NCBI RefSeq assembly: GCF_003231305.1
Contig: NZ_QKVM01000001.1
Span: forward strand, 124,001 to 188,000
Direction of reading: 5' to 3'
DNA from: Pseudomonas sichuanensis
GTDB lineage: Bacteria; Pseudomonadota; Gammaproteobacteria; Pseudomonadales; Pseudomonadaceae
DNA length: 64,000 nt
Shown: positions 7,884 to 17,319 of the stretch, in pieces
Position numbering within the stretch: the first letter of the stretch is position 1
Layout of the letters: every line of letters starts with the position of its first letter
Program-made: the position numbers and the translations under genes
The notes under the pieces: model-generated
The model's database searches: none
What the model was told of the DNA's origin: nothing
What the model saw: the letters and a program-made list of their open reading frames with translations, nothing else

Positions 7884-8903
7884 TCAGCCGTAGAGCAACC
7901 TTTCCGCCAGCATCTGCGCCACCCGGGCCGGTGAGCGTTTTTCGGCCTGGGCATGGGCAAACACCTCGGTCAACCGCGTGGGTATCCGCGCCAGGTGCGC
8001 GGTGATGGTGCCCAGGTCTTCACCGCGATGCTTCAACGCCACGTAGATCAAGCCGCCGGCATTGATCACATAATCCGGCGCATACAGTATTCCGCGGTTC
8101 TCCAACTGGTCGGCTACCTGCAAGGTAGTCAGCTGGTTGTTGGCCGAGCCCGCCACCGCTGCGCAGCGCAGTTGCATCACGCTCTGCCCGTTCAGCACCG
8201 GCCCTACCCCACAAGGCGCGAAGATATCGCAGGGGGTGCTGATCAAGGCATCATTGGTCACCGGGTGTGCATTGAGTTGCTCCACCGCCAGGCGCACCTT
8301 CCCCGCATCCAGGTCACTGACCAGCAACTCGGCTCCCGCCGCATGCAGTTGCTCGGCCAACGCGTAGCCCACATTACCCAGGCCCTGCACCGCCACCCGC
8401 AACCCTTCCAGGTTGTCGCTGCCCAGGCGGGCCATGGACGTTGCGCGAATGCCGGCAAACACCCCCATCGCTGCATGGGGCGAGGGATCGCCCGAGGCGG
8501 TGGTGCTGGTGACATGGGGTGTGGACTGGGCAATGCAGTCCATGTCGAGGGTCGAGGTGCCACTGTCCACGGCAGTGATGAAGCGGCCTTGAAGGGTGTC
8601 CACGAAACGGCCGAACGCTTCGAACAATGCCGCACGGTTCTCCACATGCGGGTTACGCACGATCACCGCCTTGCCGCCGCCCATCGGCAAGCCCGCCAGG
8701 GCGGCCTTGAAGCTCATGCCCTGGGCCAGGCGTATGGCATCGGTCATCGCGCTTTCGTCATCGGCATAGGGCAGGTAGCGGCAACCGCCCATGGCCGGCC
8801 CCAGGTGTTCGCTGTGAATAGCCACCACGGCCTTCAGACCCGTGGGCGGGTCTATGAACAGGTGCAGTGACTGGGTGCGGGTACTTTGCATGAGGGCGAA
8901 CAT
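7884..8903 (-). CDS. Leu/Phe/Val dehydrogenase (Glu/Leu/Phe/Val dehydrogenase family)
   Basis: A 339-aa NAD-dependent amino-acid dehydrogenase. The catalytic lysine region GLPMGGGKAVIV is at about residues 70-81 and the catalytic-Asp region near 107 (VDSGTS). The Rossmann domain starts around residue 160 with VQGLGNVGYALAE, and APDYVINAGGLIYVA lies near 285. It oxidatively deaminates branched or aromatic L-amino acids to 2-oxo acids. ATG at 8903 has GGGGGAG seven bases upstream on the minus strand. It stands alone between yebG and the SirB1-type gene. Exact substrate preference (Leu versus Phe) cannot be read from the sequence. Confidence 0.85.
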   Translation of the reverse strand: MFALMQSTRTQSLHLFIDPPTGLKAVVAIHSEHLGPAMGGCRYLPYADDESAMTDAIRLAQGMSFKAALAGLPMGGGKAVIVRNPHVENRAALFEAFGRFVDTLQGRFITAVDSGTSTLDMDCIAQSTPHVTSTTASGDPSPHAAMGVFAGIRATSMARLGSDNLEGLRVAVQGLGNVGYALAEQLHAAGAELLVSDLDAGKVRLAVEQLNAHPVTNDALISTPCDIFAPCGVGPVLNGQSVMQLRCAAVAGSANNQLTTLQVADQLENRGILYAPDYVINAGGLIYVALKHRGEDLGTITAHLARIPTRLTEVFAHAQAEKRSPARVAQMLAERLLYG

Positions 8904-9050
8904 CGACGGGCTCCCCCGAGAGGTGCTCCTACCAGTATAGGCAGGTGCATCAGGGCCGCCGCACGGGCGGACCACTGGACGAAAGCCGGTGCCAGAGCTA
9001 GACGAATGCCGGTGGCAGAGCTAATAGTACAAGCGTGACGGAGAGTCCCC

Positions 9051-9857
9051 ATGAACCCACGCCAAGCCTGCCTGGCCTGCCTGCAACGCGAACCGGCCGC
9101 CCTGCTGGAAGCCGCCCTGTGGATAGCCGCCGAACACGATCACAGCGTCGACCCCTCGATCGGCCTGGCGCGCGTGCACGAGCTGCAGTGCGAGGTCAGT
9201 AGCCACCTGCCGATGCTGCCCCTGAACGAACTGGCCCAGCCGCTGCTGCGCCAGCTCAACGCCCTGGGCTTCCAGCAGGATGAGTACCACCCGCTGCGCC
9301 CGCATGTGGCGCTGATGGACAAGGTGCTGCAGCGCCGCCGTGGCCAGCCGCTGCTGTTGGCCATCCTCGCCCTGGAGCTGGCCCGGCACCTGTCGATCCC
9401 GCTCGAAGGGGTCAACTTTCCCGGCCACTTCCTGCTGCGCGTGCCTGGGGCCGATCACCTGCTCGACCCCTGCGGCGGGCGCCGCCTCTACCCCAACGAC
9501 TGCCGCGAACTGCTCGCCCGCCAGTTCGGCGCACAGTTGCCGTTGAGTGCCGAACACCTGCGCAGCGCCTCACCGATGCAGATGCTCCAGCGCCTGTCGC
9601 GCAACCTGCGCCAGCTGCACAGCAGCAACGACAACGACCTTGCCGCACTCATCGATGCCGAACGGGTGATGCAACTGGGCCCGGTGCAGGTCAGCGACTA
9701 CCTGGCCCGGGCCACCCTCTACCAGCACCTGGAGTGCCCCCAGGCCGAACGCTTCGACCTGGAGCATGCGCTGCTGCTGACCGACGACCCGATCCAGCGC
9801 CTGAAACTGAGCGAGCGGCTCGGCCAACTACCGTCGACCAAGCGCTCGATTCACTGA
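9051..9857 (+). CDS. SirB1-family protein (transglutaminase-like fold plus TPR-like tail)
   Basis: A 268-aa protein of the SirB1 family. The N-terminal part includes PLLLAILALELARHLSIPL (about 99-117) and the core VNFPGHFLLRVP (120-131) with DPCGG at about 139; the conserved H and D could correspond to part of a transglutaminase-like site. The C-terminal helical part (about 205-255) looks like degenerate TPRs. SirB1-type genes often neighbour prmC/hemK or kdsA; that context is absent here. The function is not established. Its last 7 bp overlap the convergent maiA gene. Confidence 0.7.
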   Translation: MNPRQACLACLQREPAALLEAALWIAAEHDHSVDPSIGLARVHELQCEVSSHLPMLPLNELAQPLLRQLNALGFQQDEYHPLRPHVALMDKVLQRRRGQPLLLAILALELARHLSIPLEGVNFPGHFLLRVPGADHLLDPCGGRRLYPNDCRELLARQFGAQLPLSAEHLRSASPMQMLQRLSRNLRQLHSSNDNDLAALIDAERVMQLGPVQVSDYLARATLYQHLECPQAERFDLEHALLLTDDPIQRLKLSERLGQLPSTKRSIH

Positions 9858-10483
9858 GCCGGCGTGTCCACCTGCCGTGCAGGGTGAGCCTTGGCAAACG
9901 CCGGATGCGCCTCGGCCAGCGCCGCCACCCTGCGAATGCGCGGGTAGCCGCTCAGGTCGATGTTGAAGCGCTCGGCCGCGTACAGCTGCGGGATCAGGTA
10001 GACATCGGCCAGCCCCGGCGTGGCACCGAAGCAGAAGCCCTCATCGCCGATCAATTGCTCCACCGCCGCCAGCCCTTGGCCGATCCAGTGGGCGATCCAC
10101 TGATTGACCTGCGTCTCATCGTGCCCCAGCTGGCGCAGCTGGTTGAGCACACTGACGTTGTGCAGAGGGTGCACGTCGCAACCGATGATCGCCGCCACGC
10201 CGCGCACCTTGGCGCGCGCCTCGGCAGCGGCCGGCAGCAGCGCCGGCTGTGGATAAACCTCCTCCAGGTACTCGATGATCGCCGGCGACTGCACCAGCAG
10301 TTCGCCGCCGTCGGTGCGCAGGGCGGGCACCCGCCCTTGCGGGTTGAGCGCCAGATAGTCATCGCCGCGCTGCTCGCCCTTGAGCAGGTTGACCGGCAGA
10401 GCCTGGTAGTCCAGGCCCTTGAGCGCCAGGGCGATGCGCACCCGGTACGACGAGGTGGACCGATAGTAGGTAAACAGCTCCAT
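9851..10483 (-). CDS. maiA: Maleylacetoacetate isomerase
   Basis: A 210-aa zeta-class glutathione S-transferase (hmgC of P. putida). The N-terminal thioredoxin-fold motif YYRSTSSYRVRIALALKG has the SSYRVR glutathione-activating segment at residues 9-14. LLVQSPAIIEYLEE follows near 61, then the helical GST C-terminal domain with GLADVYLIPQLYAAERF. It isomerises maleylacetoacetate to fumarylacetoacetate, between HmgA and FahA in tyrosine/phenylalanine breakdown. It is last in the hmgA-fahA-maiA operon, 12 bp after fahA. Confidence 0.95.
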   Translation of the reverse strand: MELFTYYRSTSSYRVRIALALKGLDYQALPVNLLKGEQRGDDYLALNPQGRVPALRTDGGELLVQSPAIIEYLEEVYPQPALLPAAAEARAKVRGVAAIIGCDVHPLHNVSVLNQLRQLGHDETQVNQWIAHWIGQGLAAVEQLIGDEGFCFGATPGLADVYLIPQLYAAERFNIDLSGYPRIRRVAALAEAHPAFAKAHPARQVDTPAQ

Positions 10484-10495
10484 CGCCCTGCCCCC

Positions 10496-11788
10496 TCAGT
10501 TGGCCGCGACGATGGTGCCGCGGCACTCGCCGAAGCCGATGCTGGCTACGCCATCGCGCACGCAACGGGCCCGCAGGATGACTTCGTCACCATCCTCGAG
10601 GAACTTGCGCACCTCGCCGCTGGCCAGCTCCACCGGGTGCTTGCCGCCCTCGGTGATCTCCAGCAGGCTGCCGAACGACCCCGGCGTGGCGCCCGACAGG
10701 GTGCCCGAACCGAACAGATCGCCCGGCTGCAACTGGCAACCGTTGACGCTGTGGTGGGCAACCATCTGTGCCACGGTCCAGTACATGCTGCGGGTGCTGC
10801 TCAAGGTCAGGCGATGGGCCGGCAGGTTCTGCTCGCGCATGCGCTCGGTCAGCAGCAGCACCTCGAGCTCGATATCGAAGGCGCCACCGGCCTGGTCACG
10901 GGTGTCCAGCAGGTACGACAGCGGCTGCGGGTCACCCTCCGGGCGCGCCGGCTGGGCGCAGCGGAACGGCTCGAGCGCTTCGGCGGTCACCACCCAGGGC
11001 GACACGGTACTGATGAAGCTCTTGGACAGGAACGGCCCCAGCGGCTGGTACTCCCAGGCCTGGATATCGCGGGCCGACCAATCGTTGAGCAGGCAGAAGC
11101 CGGCCACGTGCTCGGCGGCATCGCCAATCGGGATCGACTGCCCCAGCTCATTGCCCTGGCCGATCCAGATGCCCAGCTCCAGCTCGTAGTCCAGGCGCGC
11201 GCAGGGGCCGAAACTTGGCTCGGTCTGCCCGGCCGGCAAGGTCTGGCCCTTTGGTCGGCGTACATCGGCACCGGAGGGGCGAATGGTCGAGGCGCGGCCG
11301 TGGTAGCCGATCGGCACGTGCTTGTAGTTGGGCAGCAACGGGTTGTCCGGGCGGAACAGCTTGCCGACGTTCTTGGCATGCTCGATGCCCACGTAGAAAT
11401 CGGTGTAGTCGCCGATCTTCGCCGGCAGGTGCAACTGGCAGGTGCTGGCGGGGTACAAGGCAGCGTTCAGCGCGGCCTGGTGTTCGCTCCCCTCCCCCAA
11501 CAGCACCAGCAGGCGTTCGCGCAGGGCGACCCGCGCCGGGCGGCCGAGGGCGAAGAAAGCATTCAATGCGCCGCCCTTGGTGGCCTCGACTGCGGCCTTG
11601 GCCTCACCTTCGAACAACCCGGCAGCCAGCACGGCCTCAAGGTCGAGGATGGCGTCGCCGATGGCCACGCCGCAACGTGGCGCCTGCCCCGGGCGGCTGA
11701 AGATGCCCAGCGGCAGGTTCTGCAGCGGGAAGTCGCTGTGCCCGTTGGCGTGCTCGACCCAGCTACGGGCAATGGCGGTGTGGTTCAT
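10496..11788 (-). CDS. fahA: Fumarylacetoacetase
   Basis: A 430-aa enzyme (hmgB). It has an SH3-like N-terminal domain (to about 120) and the FAH catalytic domain with DYTDFYVGIEHAKNVG near 127-142, LDYELELGIWIG near 198-209 and DWSARDIQAWEYQPLGPF near 237-254, which carry the metal ligands Asp/Glu and the catalytic His/Glu of the family. It hydrolyses fumarylacetoacetate to fumarate and acetoacetate, the last step of the homogentisate pathway. It begins 3 bp after the hmgA stop, so it is tightly coupled. Length matches bacterial FAH. Confidence 0.95.
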   Translation of the reverse strand: MNHTAIARSWVEHANGHSDFPLQNLPLGIFSRPGQAPRCGVAIGDAILDLEAVLAAGLFEGEAKAAVEATKGGALNAFFALGRPARVALRERLLVLLGEGSEHQAALNAALYPASTCQLHLPAKIGDYTDFYVGIEHAKNVGKLFRPDNPLLPNYKHVPIGYHGRASTIRPSGADVRRPKGQTLPAGQTEPSFGPCARLDYELELGIWIGQGNELGQSIPIGDAAEHVAGFCLLNDWSARDIQAWEYQPLGPFLSKSFISTVSPWVVTAEALEPFRCAQPARPEGDPQPLSYLLDTRDQAGGAFDIELEVLLLTERMREQNLPAHRLTLSSTRSMYWTVAQMVAHHSVNGCQLQPGDLFGSGTLSGATPGSFGSLLEITEGGKHPVELASGEVRKFLEDGDEVILRARCVRDGVASIGFGECRGTIVAAN

Positions 11789-11791
11789 CGG

Positions 11792-13093
11792 TTATCTCCG
11801 GTTCGGGTTGAAGGTGCTCGGCAAGGTGGCCCAGCAACTATCGTAGTCGGCCTGCAATTGCGGGCTGTCGAGGGCCTGACGGCTCGGGCGCAGCACCTGG
11901 CTGGTCTCGAACATGAAGGCCATGGTGTCGTCGATCTTGTGCGGTGCCAGGTCTGCGGCGATGGCTTTGTCGCAGGTCTCGGCGTCGGGCCCGTGGGCGC
12001 TCATCACGCCATGCAGCGAAGCGCCGCCCGGCAGGAAACCTTCGGCCTTGGCGTCGTAGGCGCCCTGGATCAGGCCCATGAATTCGTTCATCAGATTGCG
12101 GTGGAACCATGGTGGACGGAAGGTGTTCTCGGCCACCATCCAGCGCGGCGGGAAAATCACGAAGTCCATGTTGGCCATGCCATGCACGCTGGTGGGCGAG
12201 GTCAGCACGGTGAAGATCGACGGGTCGGGGTGGTCGAAGCTGACCGTGCCGATGGTGTTGAAGCGGCGCAGGTCGTACTTGTACGGCACGTTGGTGCCGT
12301 GCCAGGCGACCACGTCCAGCGGCGAGTGCGAAAGCTCGCAGGCCCAGTGTTCGCCGAGGAACTTCTGCACCAACTGCACCGGCCCGCTGGTTTCTTCGTA
12401 GTGGGCCACCGGGGTGAGGAAGTCGCGCGGGTTGGCCAGGCCGTTGCTGCCGATCGGGCCGAGGTCCGGGATGCGCAGGGGCGCGCCGTGGTTTTCGGCG
12501 ATGTAGCCGCGGGCCTGGGCATCGAGCAGTTCGACACGGAATTTCATGCCCCGCGGGATGACCGCGATCTCCAGCGGCGCCACGTCCAGCACGCCCAGCT
12601 CGGTGGCGATGCGCAGGCGGCCCTGTTCGGGCACCAGCAGCAGTTCACCGTCGGCGTTGAAGAACACCCGCTCCATGGAGCGGTTGGCGCGGTAGATGTA
12701 GATGCTCACGCCGGCCGGTTTTTCCGCCGCCGAGTTGGCCACCATCGGCAACCAGCCTTCGATGAAGTCGGTGGGTTCGGACGGGATCGGCTGGGGGTTC
12801 CAGCGCAGGCGATTGGGGGTGATGGCGCCCAGGGCGCCGGCCAGCGGCTGGCGCTCCAGGCGCTCGAAGCGTGGGTGCAATGCCGACGGGCGAATGCGGT
12901 ACAGCCAGGTGCGGCGCAGTTCGCTGCGGGCCATGGTGAACGCGGTGCCCGACAGCAGCTCGGCGTACAGCCCGTAGGGCGCCTTCTGCGGCGAGTTCTG
13001 CCCGACCGGCAGCGCGCCGGGCAAGGCTTCGCTGGCGAATTCGTTGCCGAAACCGCTCAGGTACTCAAGTTCAGGTGAGGTGTCGCGGGTCAT
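11792..13093 (-). CDS. hmgA: Homogentisate 1,2-dioxygenase
   Basis: A 433-aa Fe(II) ring-cleavage dioxygenase. Iron-ligand and active-site regions are visible: [18 protein letters not shown] (ligand His and Glu) and [12 protein letters not shown] (second ligand His), plus [16 protein letters not shown]. Start ATG 13093 ([19 protein letters not shown]) matches the family N-terminus; upstream in-frame codons are not conserved. It opens homogentisate to maleylacetoacetate. It is first in the operon, divergent from hmgR with palindromic operator DNA between, consistent with HmgR repression relieved by homogentisate as described for P. putida. Confidence 0.97.
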   Translation of the reverse strand: MTRDTSPELEYLSGFGNEFASEALPGALPVGQNSPQKAPYGLYAELLSGTAFTMARSELRRTWLYRIRPSALHPRFERLERQPLAGALGAITPNRLRWNPQPIPSEPTDFIEGWLPMVANSAAEKPAGVSIYIYRANRSMERVFFNADGELLLVPEQGRLRIATELGVLDVAPLEIAVIPRGMKFRVELLDAQARGYIAENHGAPLRIPDLGPIGSNGLANPRDFLTPVAHYEETSGPVQLVQKFLGEHWACELSHSPLDVVAWHGTNVPYKYDLRRFNTIGTVSFDHPDPSIFTVLTSPTSVHGMANMDFVIFPPRWMVAENTFRPPWFHRNLMNEFMGLIQGAYDAKAEGFLPGGASLHGVMSAHGPDAETCDKAIAADLAPHKIDDTMAFMFETSQVLRPSRQALDSPQLQADYDSCWATLPSTFNPNRR

Positions 13094-13193
13094 CTCGGTG
13101 CCTCCGGGCTGCTCAGAGCCGTCATGGGCAGCTGGCTGCGAAGCCCGATCCTGAAACCGGCACCTGGGGCGGCAGCGCGTCTGCATTGTTATT

Positions 13194-13220
13194 TTCGTAA
13201 TCAGATTACGAATAACGTAA
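13194..13220. promoter_or_regulatory. Probable HmgR operator (overlapping palindromes)
   Basis: TTCGTAAT-CAG-ATTACGAA is a perfect 8-bp inverted repeat at 13194-13212. It overlaps a second palindrome, TTACG-AATAA-CGTAA, at 13206-13220. Both lie 101-127 bp upstream of hmgA and about 70-95 bp upstream of hmgR, in the only intergenic space of the divergon. Confidence 0.75.
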
Positions 13221-13287
13221 TTTGCTCCCGTGCAGGCGTCAAGCTATAAAGGCGCCACCCCGTAAAATCTGGATAGATGTCTCCCCC

Positions 13288-14067
13288 ATGGCCAAAGCCA
13301 GCAGCACCGACAACGGCAAACAGAAGGTCCGCTCGGCGGAAGTCGGCACCGACATCCTCAAGGCCCTGGCCGAACTCTCCCCTTCCACCTCGCTGTCGCG
13401 CCTTGCCGAACATGTGCAGATGCCGGCGAGCAAGGTCCACCGCTACCTGCAGGCCCTGATTTCAAGCGGGTTCGCCGAACAGGACGCGGCCACCAACCAT
13501 TACGGGCTGGGCCGCGAGGCCTTGCGGGTGGGGATGGCGGCGCTGGGCAGCATCGATGTGCTGAAAGTCGCGGCTTTGCCGCTGTCGCAGCTGCGCGACG
13601 AGCTCAACGAAAGCTGTTTCATCGCCGTATGGGGTAACCAGGGCGCGACCGTGGTGAGCATCGAGCCGGCAGTGCGCGCGGTGACGGTGGTAACCCAGAT
13701 CGGCTCGGTGCTGCCGCTGCTCAGCTCGTCCACCGGCCTTGTGTTCGCCGCGCACCTGCCTGAGCGCGAGACCGTCGAATTGCGCGACCGGGAGTTGGCA
13801 GCCCTGAATCAGAACAGCGATGACTACGTGCCGTTGCTGGCACAGATCCGCCAGCGCGGCCTGCACCATGTGCACGGGCTGCTGATGCCGGGCGTGGACG
13901 CGCTGTCCGCCCCGGTGTTCAACGCCATGGGCCAGATCGCCGCGGTGATGACCGTGGTCGGGCCGACCTCGATCTTCCATGCCGACGAGCAAGGGCCGGC
14001 GGCACAACGCCTGCTGGCGGCCACGGAGGCGGTCAGCAGGCGCATGGGCTTCAGTCAGGCAGGCTGA
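13288..14067 (+). CDS. hmgR: IclR-family repressor of homogentisate catabolism
   Basis: A 259-aa IclR-type regulator. The N-terminal winged HTH (residues about 18-75) contains SLSRLAEHVQMPASKVHRYL and a GFAEQD wing; the C-terminal effector domain (about 90-250) has GATVVSIEP and the IclR signature-like SAPVFNAMGQIAAVMTVVG. It is divergent from hmgA with palindromes between, the arrangement described for P. putida hmgR, whose effector is homogentisate. ATG 13288 starts the conserved MAKASSTDNGKQKVRSAE segment; upstream in-frame ATG at 13222 would lie inside the operator zone. Confidence 0.92.
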   Translation: MAKASSTDNGKQKVRSAEVGTDILKALAELSPSTSLSRLAEHVQMPASKVHRYLQALISSGFAEQDAATNHYGLGREALRVGMAALGSIDVLKVAALPLSQLRDELNESCFIAVWGNQGATVVSIEPAVRAVTVVTQIGSVLPLLSSSTGLVFAAHLPERETVELRDRELAALNQNSDDYVPLLAQIRQRGLHHVHGLLMPGVDALSAPVFNAMGQIAAVMTVVGPTSIFHADEQGPAAQRLLAATEAVSRRMGFSQAG

Positions 14068-14103
14068 TCACAGCCAGTGGACAAGTGCATATGGCGCGAG
14101 CGT

Positions 14104-17100
14104 CTAGTTGAGCAGGTCGAGGACCTTCATCAGCTCATCATCGAACACTCGGCCTGCGGCGCCCGCGCCTTTGGGCCCCCACTCAAGCACCATTTCCTTC
14201 AAGAACCCGGTGAAAATCCCTGATGGCCCGGGATAGAGGCTGGAATAGACAGTGGACACGGCCTTGCCCAAGCCAACTGCGGACACGATGCCAACGCCCC
14301 CCATCAGGAAGTAGAGCGAGGCGGAGTTCCTTTCACCATTTGCCCAGGCGTGTGCCCCCCTTGCGAAGGTCAGCGATCCCATCGCCAGGTTGACCACGGA
14401 TGCGAGCAAGGTCAGGGGCATGGCAAGGAAACCAACCGCCGTGCCGAGTACCCCGATAACCGGGGAGACGATGTACTCCAACGATTCGAAGACACGATCG
14501 GCAATGCTGGTCGTCTGTTGCTGTGCATCCCAGATGCGCTGCGTCGCACGCAGCCGCAGGTCATCCTCCCAGCGTTCGATCCGCGATGTATGGGCATGGG
14601 CATCGATGATGACGTTGGCATGTTCCGGCTCGCTGCCTCGCAGGCGGGTCAGCTCACGCATCGCCGCCTTGTCGCAGGAAGCCACACGGCTGGTGAAAAA
14701 GGCACCCAGGTTTTCCTCGTGCCAGGACAAGGCGATATCGTCGATCGTACGCACCGTTACGCCGTTGACCGCATCGCTCACATAGACCAGATGCTGCCCT
14801 GGGGCGTTGGCCAACAAGTACCCCCCCTCCACGATTCGGTGGGTCAATTGCCTGAAGGACAGCCGCTCGAAGTGCAGCTTCACCAGGATGTCATCATCGG
14901 CCGGTGTTTCGCTGATGTCCTTCAACCAGCTCGACTGCTGCTCGTCGAGATGCCCCAGCAGGCTGGCCACCAGGAAATCGCGACGCACTTTCAAGCTCAT
15001 CATTGAACGATGCAGCTCGAGCTTGTGCTGCTCGGCGATGCTGAGGTCCTGGTCAGTCAGCTTCTTTTCAGGAAACGCTTGCTCGATGTGCTGGCTGTAC
15101 ACCTCACGGATATGGCTGCTGGACTGACGGATGGCGCTCGCCACCTGAGCCAGTGCCAGGTGTGACAGGTCCTGGCCAACAGTCGAACGAATTGTCGAGG
15201 ACGCTGCGAAATTGAAACCTGTCGGATACCCCCAGGCCATCCACTGGGTAAAGGTCAATGCCGCGTCCGGGGTTTCGATCATCACGGTGTCCGGATCGAT
15301 CCAACGCCCCTTGTTACCCGGAAACTCATTGAGCCTCAAGGCCGCCTTCTGCTGCGCGAAGGCCAACAGATTCGGCACTTGCGTGAGTGCGTGATGTTCT
15401 GGATGGAACAGTGCCAGCTCGTTATCGAGCGAGGCCACGCGCTGCCGGTCCTCGCCACTGGCGCTGATATACCAGTTCGGAACAGCCAGCCGCAAAGTGT
15501 CGTACCGGAAAGAGACCAGGTCATTGGCCATGGCCTTGCGAACACTGCCTTTAACGTCCTGCAGGTACACCCTGTCGAAATGCCAGGCCAGCGTTTCGAG
15601 ACGATTGAGTTTGTGCTCCAGGGCCGTACGCACCTTCAGGCGCACTCGCGACATCAGGTAGGCCATGCCATCAGGCGTTGCCAACATGCTCACCACTGCA
15701 ACCTGGAGAAACTGCAGGTGTTCGAACCATCGGAAATCTCCTCCCGGCGCCCCTGGGCTGTAAAGCAGATATTGCCCTTCGTGCTCGAAACAGAAGATGC
15801 CACGCAGCACAGCCCCCCACACCGTGATCCGGTGCACGCTGATGCCCTCCACCGGCTGCCCCTCCTTGAGCAGTGCCTCGATCATTGAACGGCTCTGCTC
15901 GGACAACCCGTGGGCATGCACCGCCCGTTGCGCGCAAAGTGACATCTGCGCGGATTCGGCCTCGCCCAGCAATAATCGAGTGGGCGCCTGGTTGTAGAGC
16001 GGGGCGACCTTGCTGCGGTAGTCCACCTTCAGGTCCAGCGCGTTGATCATTCTTTGCATCTGGGCATGGGTGAGGCGATTGGCCAGCTCAGGCTCGATCA
16101 TCTCGGCCACCAGCCCATAACCGGTGTAGCCGCCGCTGACGACCCAGTCCAACAGGCTGTAGGTACGTTCACGCCCCACATCGTCTCGGGTGTTGCGGAC
16201 AGTGAGGTAGGTCTTCTCAGGGGGGATATCCAGCCCTGGCAAGTTGGTCTCCAGCCAGACTCGCACACGCTGGGCGGCAAATGTCCGGTCGTCACGAAGA
16301 TCGCCCAGATGCTCGTCTACCCCTTGCCTGGCCTCTGCCAGCGCCTGCTCCAGCGCCAGGTAGCCCTCCAGCGCTTCACCTTGCAGATTCCTGCGCCAGT
16401 GCGGCTGATGGGTTTGCCGGTAGGCCACCAGATGCTCGGCGACGCGCTCCTGAATCGCGACGACCAGCTCATCCAGGCGAGCTACGGCATTGAACGCGCT
16501 AACCGCAACCGGGCCCGCCTCTACCTGGTCCTGCAGATCCGTCATCAGGTTGTGCTGGATGATGCCCAGGTCATCGATGGCCTTCCTCGTAGGGGGAACA
16601 TCGCCGAGGCCCCTGAAATGTAGGTGCAGGGACGCACCGTCCTGCAGTGCCTGGATGAACGCCTGAGGCAACAAGCGCACCTTGCTGGCTGCGTCGAGGA
16701 CCGCCTGGCGCAAGTAGTCGGCAGCCTCCTCACGCTGCCTGCCCACCCACACACCTGTGGCCAACCCATACAGCACGAAGTCCTCACCGTCCTGGTAATC
16801 CTCGAGTTCACGGGTAATAACCATACAGCCAGGAAATGGCACGGGGTCCTCGGCGCCCGTACTCACAGCCAGCCAGCCGAAATCCCCACTCTGCTCGCCC
16901 GGCGCCAGCAAGTCCTCGAGTACATGTTTGGCTCCTGGCTGGGCGAATGGGTGAGCCGCCAGCTCAAGCTCGAACAGCCGATAAATCTGCCCACGCAAGC
17001 CAGGCCCCGACGGCCCACCCTGCCCCTGCTCCAGCCACCATTCATTCATCATGCCTTGCCAGGCTGGCAGCAAAGTGTCCAACCGGGCCGTATCAACCAT

Positions 17101-17319
17101 GGCTTGCTCAAGTGCCTTCGTTTGATGCTCCCCGGCATCGTCGGGCGCAGCTTCGCTCGACTCGGCCGTGTACTCATCGGCAAAGCGAGGTGCGGTGGCC
17201 AACTGTGCCTGCATGGCCAGCGCCAGCAACGAGAGTTGAGTGAGTAGCGCCTCTGGCGAGGCTGGGGAGTCTTGGCGACCAAGAAACGACAAATCGGGAA
17301 ACAACGACTCGGAATACAT
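14104..17319 (-). CDS. Large toxin-like protein (DUF6543 / dermonecrotic-toxin-domain type, tentative)
   Basis: A 1071-aa protein with no signal peptide. Its texture matches large pseudomonad proteins annotated as DUF6543 or dermonecrotic toxin domain. Three diverged copies of a related motif seem present: around residues 160-215 (PFPGCMVITRELEDYQDGED), 490-530 (EHEGQYLLYSPGAPGGDFRW) and 840-880 (LLANAPGQHLVYVSD). A hydrophobic helical region near 945-1020 (SPVIGVLGTAVGFLAMPLTL and after) could insert in membranes. ATG 17319 has AAGGAG six bases upstream; a GTG one codon earlier is too close to it. It stands alone, downstream of an AT-richer spacer and convergent with hmgR. No secretion or immunity gene is adjacent. 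The family call is from pattern memory, not from a search. Confidence 0.5.
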   Translation of the reverse strand: MYSESLFPDLSFLGRQDSPASPEALLTQLSLLALAMQAQLATAPRFADEYTAESSEAAPDDAGEHQTKALEQAMVDTARLDTLLPAWQGMMNEWWLEQGQGGPSGPGLRGQIYRLFELELAAHPFAQPGAKHVLEDLLAPGEQSGDFGWLAVSTGAEDPVPFPGCMVITRELEDYQDGEDFVLYGLATGVWVGRQREEAADYLRQAVLDAASKVRLLPQAFIQALQDGASLHLHFRGLGDVPPTRKAIDDLGIIQHNLMTDLQDQVEAGPVAVSAFNAVARLDELVVAIQERVAEHLVAYRQTHQPHWRRNLQGEALEGYLALEQALAEARQGVDEHLGDLRDDRTFAAQRVRVWLETNLPGLDIPPEKTYLTVRNTRDDVGRERTYSLLDWVVSGGYTGYGLVAEMIEPELANRLTHAQMQRMINALDLKVDYRSKVAPLYNQAPTRLLLGEAESAQMSLCAQRAVHAHGLSEQSRSMIEALLKEGQPVEGISVHRITVWGAVLRGIFCFEHEGQYLLYSPGAPGGDFRWFEHLQFLQVAVVSMLATPDGMAYLMSRVRLKVRTALEHKLNRLETLAWHFDRVYLQDVKGSVRKAMANDLVSFRYDTLRLAVPNWYISASGEDRQRVASLDNELALFHPEHHALTQVPNLLAFAQQKAALRLNEFPGNKGRWIDPDTVMIETPDAALTFTQWMAWGYPTGFNFAASSTIRSTVGQDLSHLALAQVASAIRQSSSHIREVYSQHIEQAFPEKKLTDQDLSIAEQHKLELHRSMMSLKVRRDFLVASLLGHLDEQQSSWLKDISETPADDDILVKLHFERLSFRQLTHRIVEGGYLLANAPGQHLVYVSDAVNGVTVRTIDDIALSWHEENLGAFFTSRVASCDKAAMRELTRLRGSEPEHANVIIDAHAHTSRIERWEDDLRLRATQRIWDAQQQTTSIADRVFESLEYIVSPVIGVLGTAVGFLAMPLTLLASVVNLAMGSLTFARGAHAWANGERNSASLYFLMGGVGIVSAVGLGKAVSTVYSSLYPGPSGIFTGFLKEMVLEWGPKGAGAAGRVFDDELMKVLDLLN

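Noticed and set aside
9734..13078. Very long plus-strand open frame (over 1100 codons) opposite the hmg operon
   Set aside because: It is antisense to maiA, fahA and hmgA, which are well-recognised enzymes. The translation is rich in Arg/Gln/His/Gly without domains, the usual shadow of high-GC genes.
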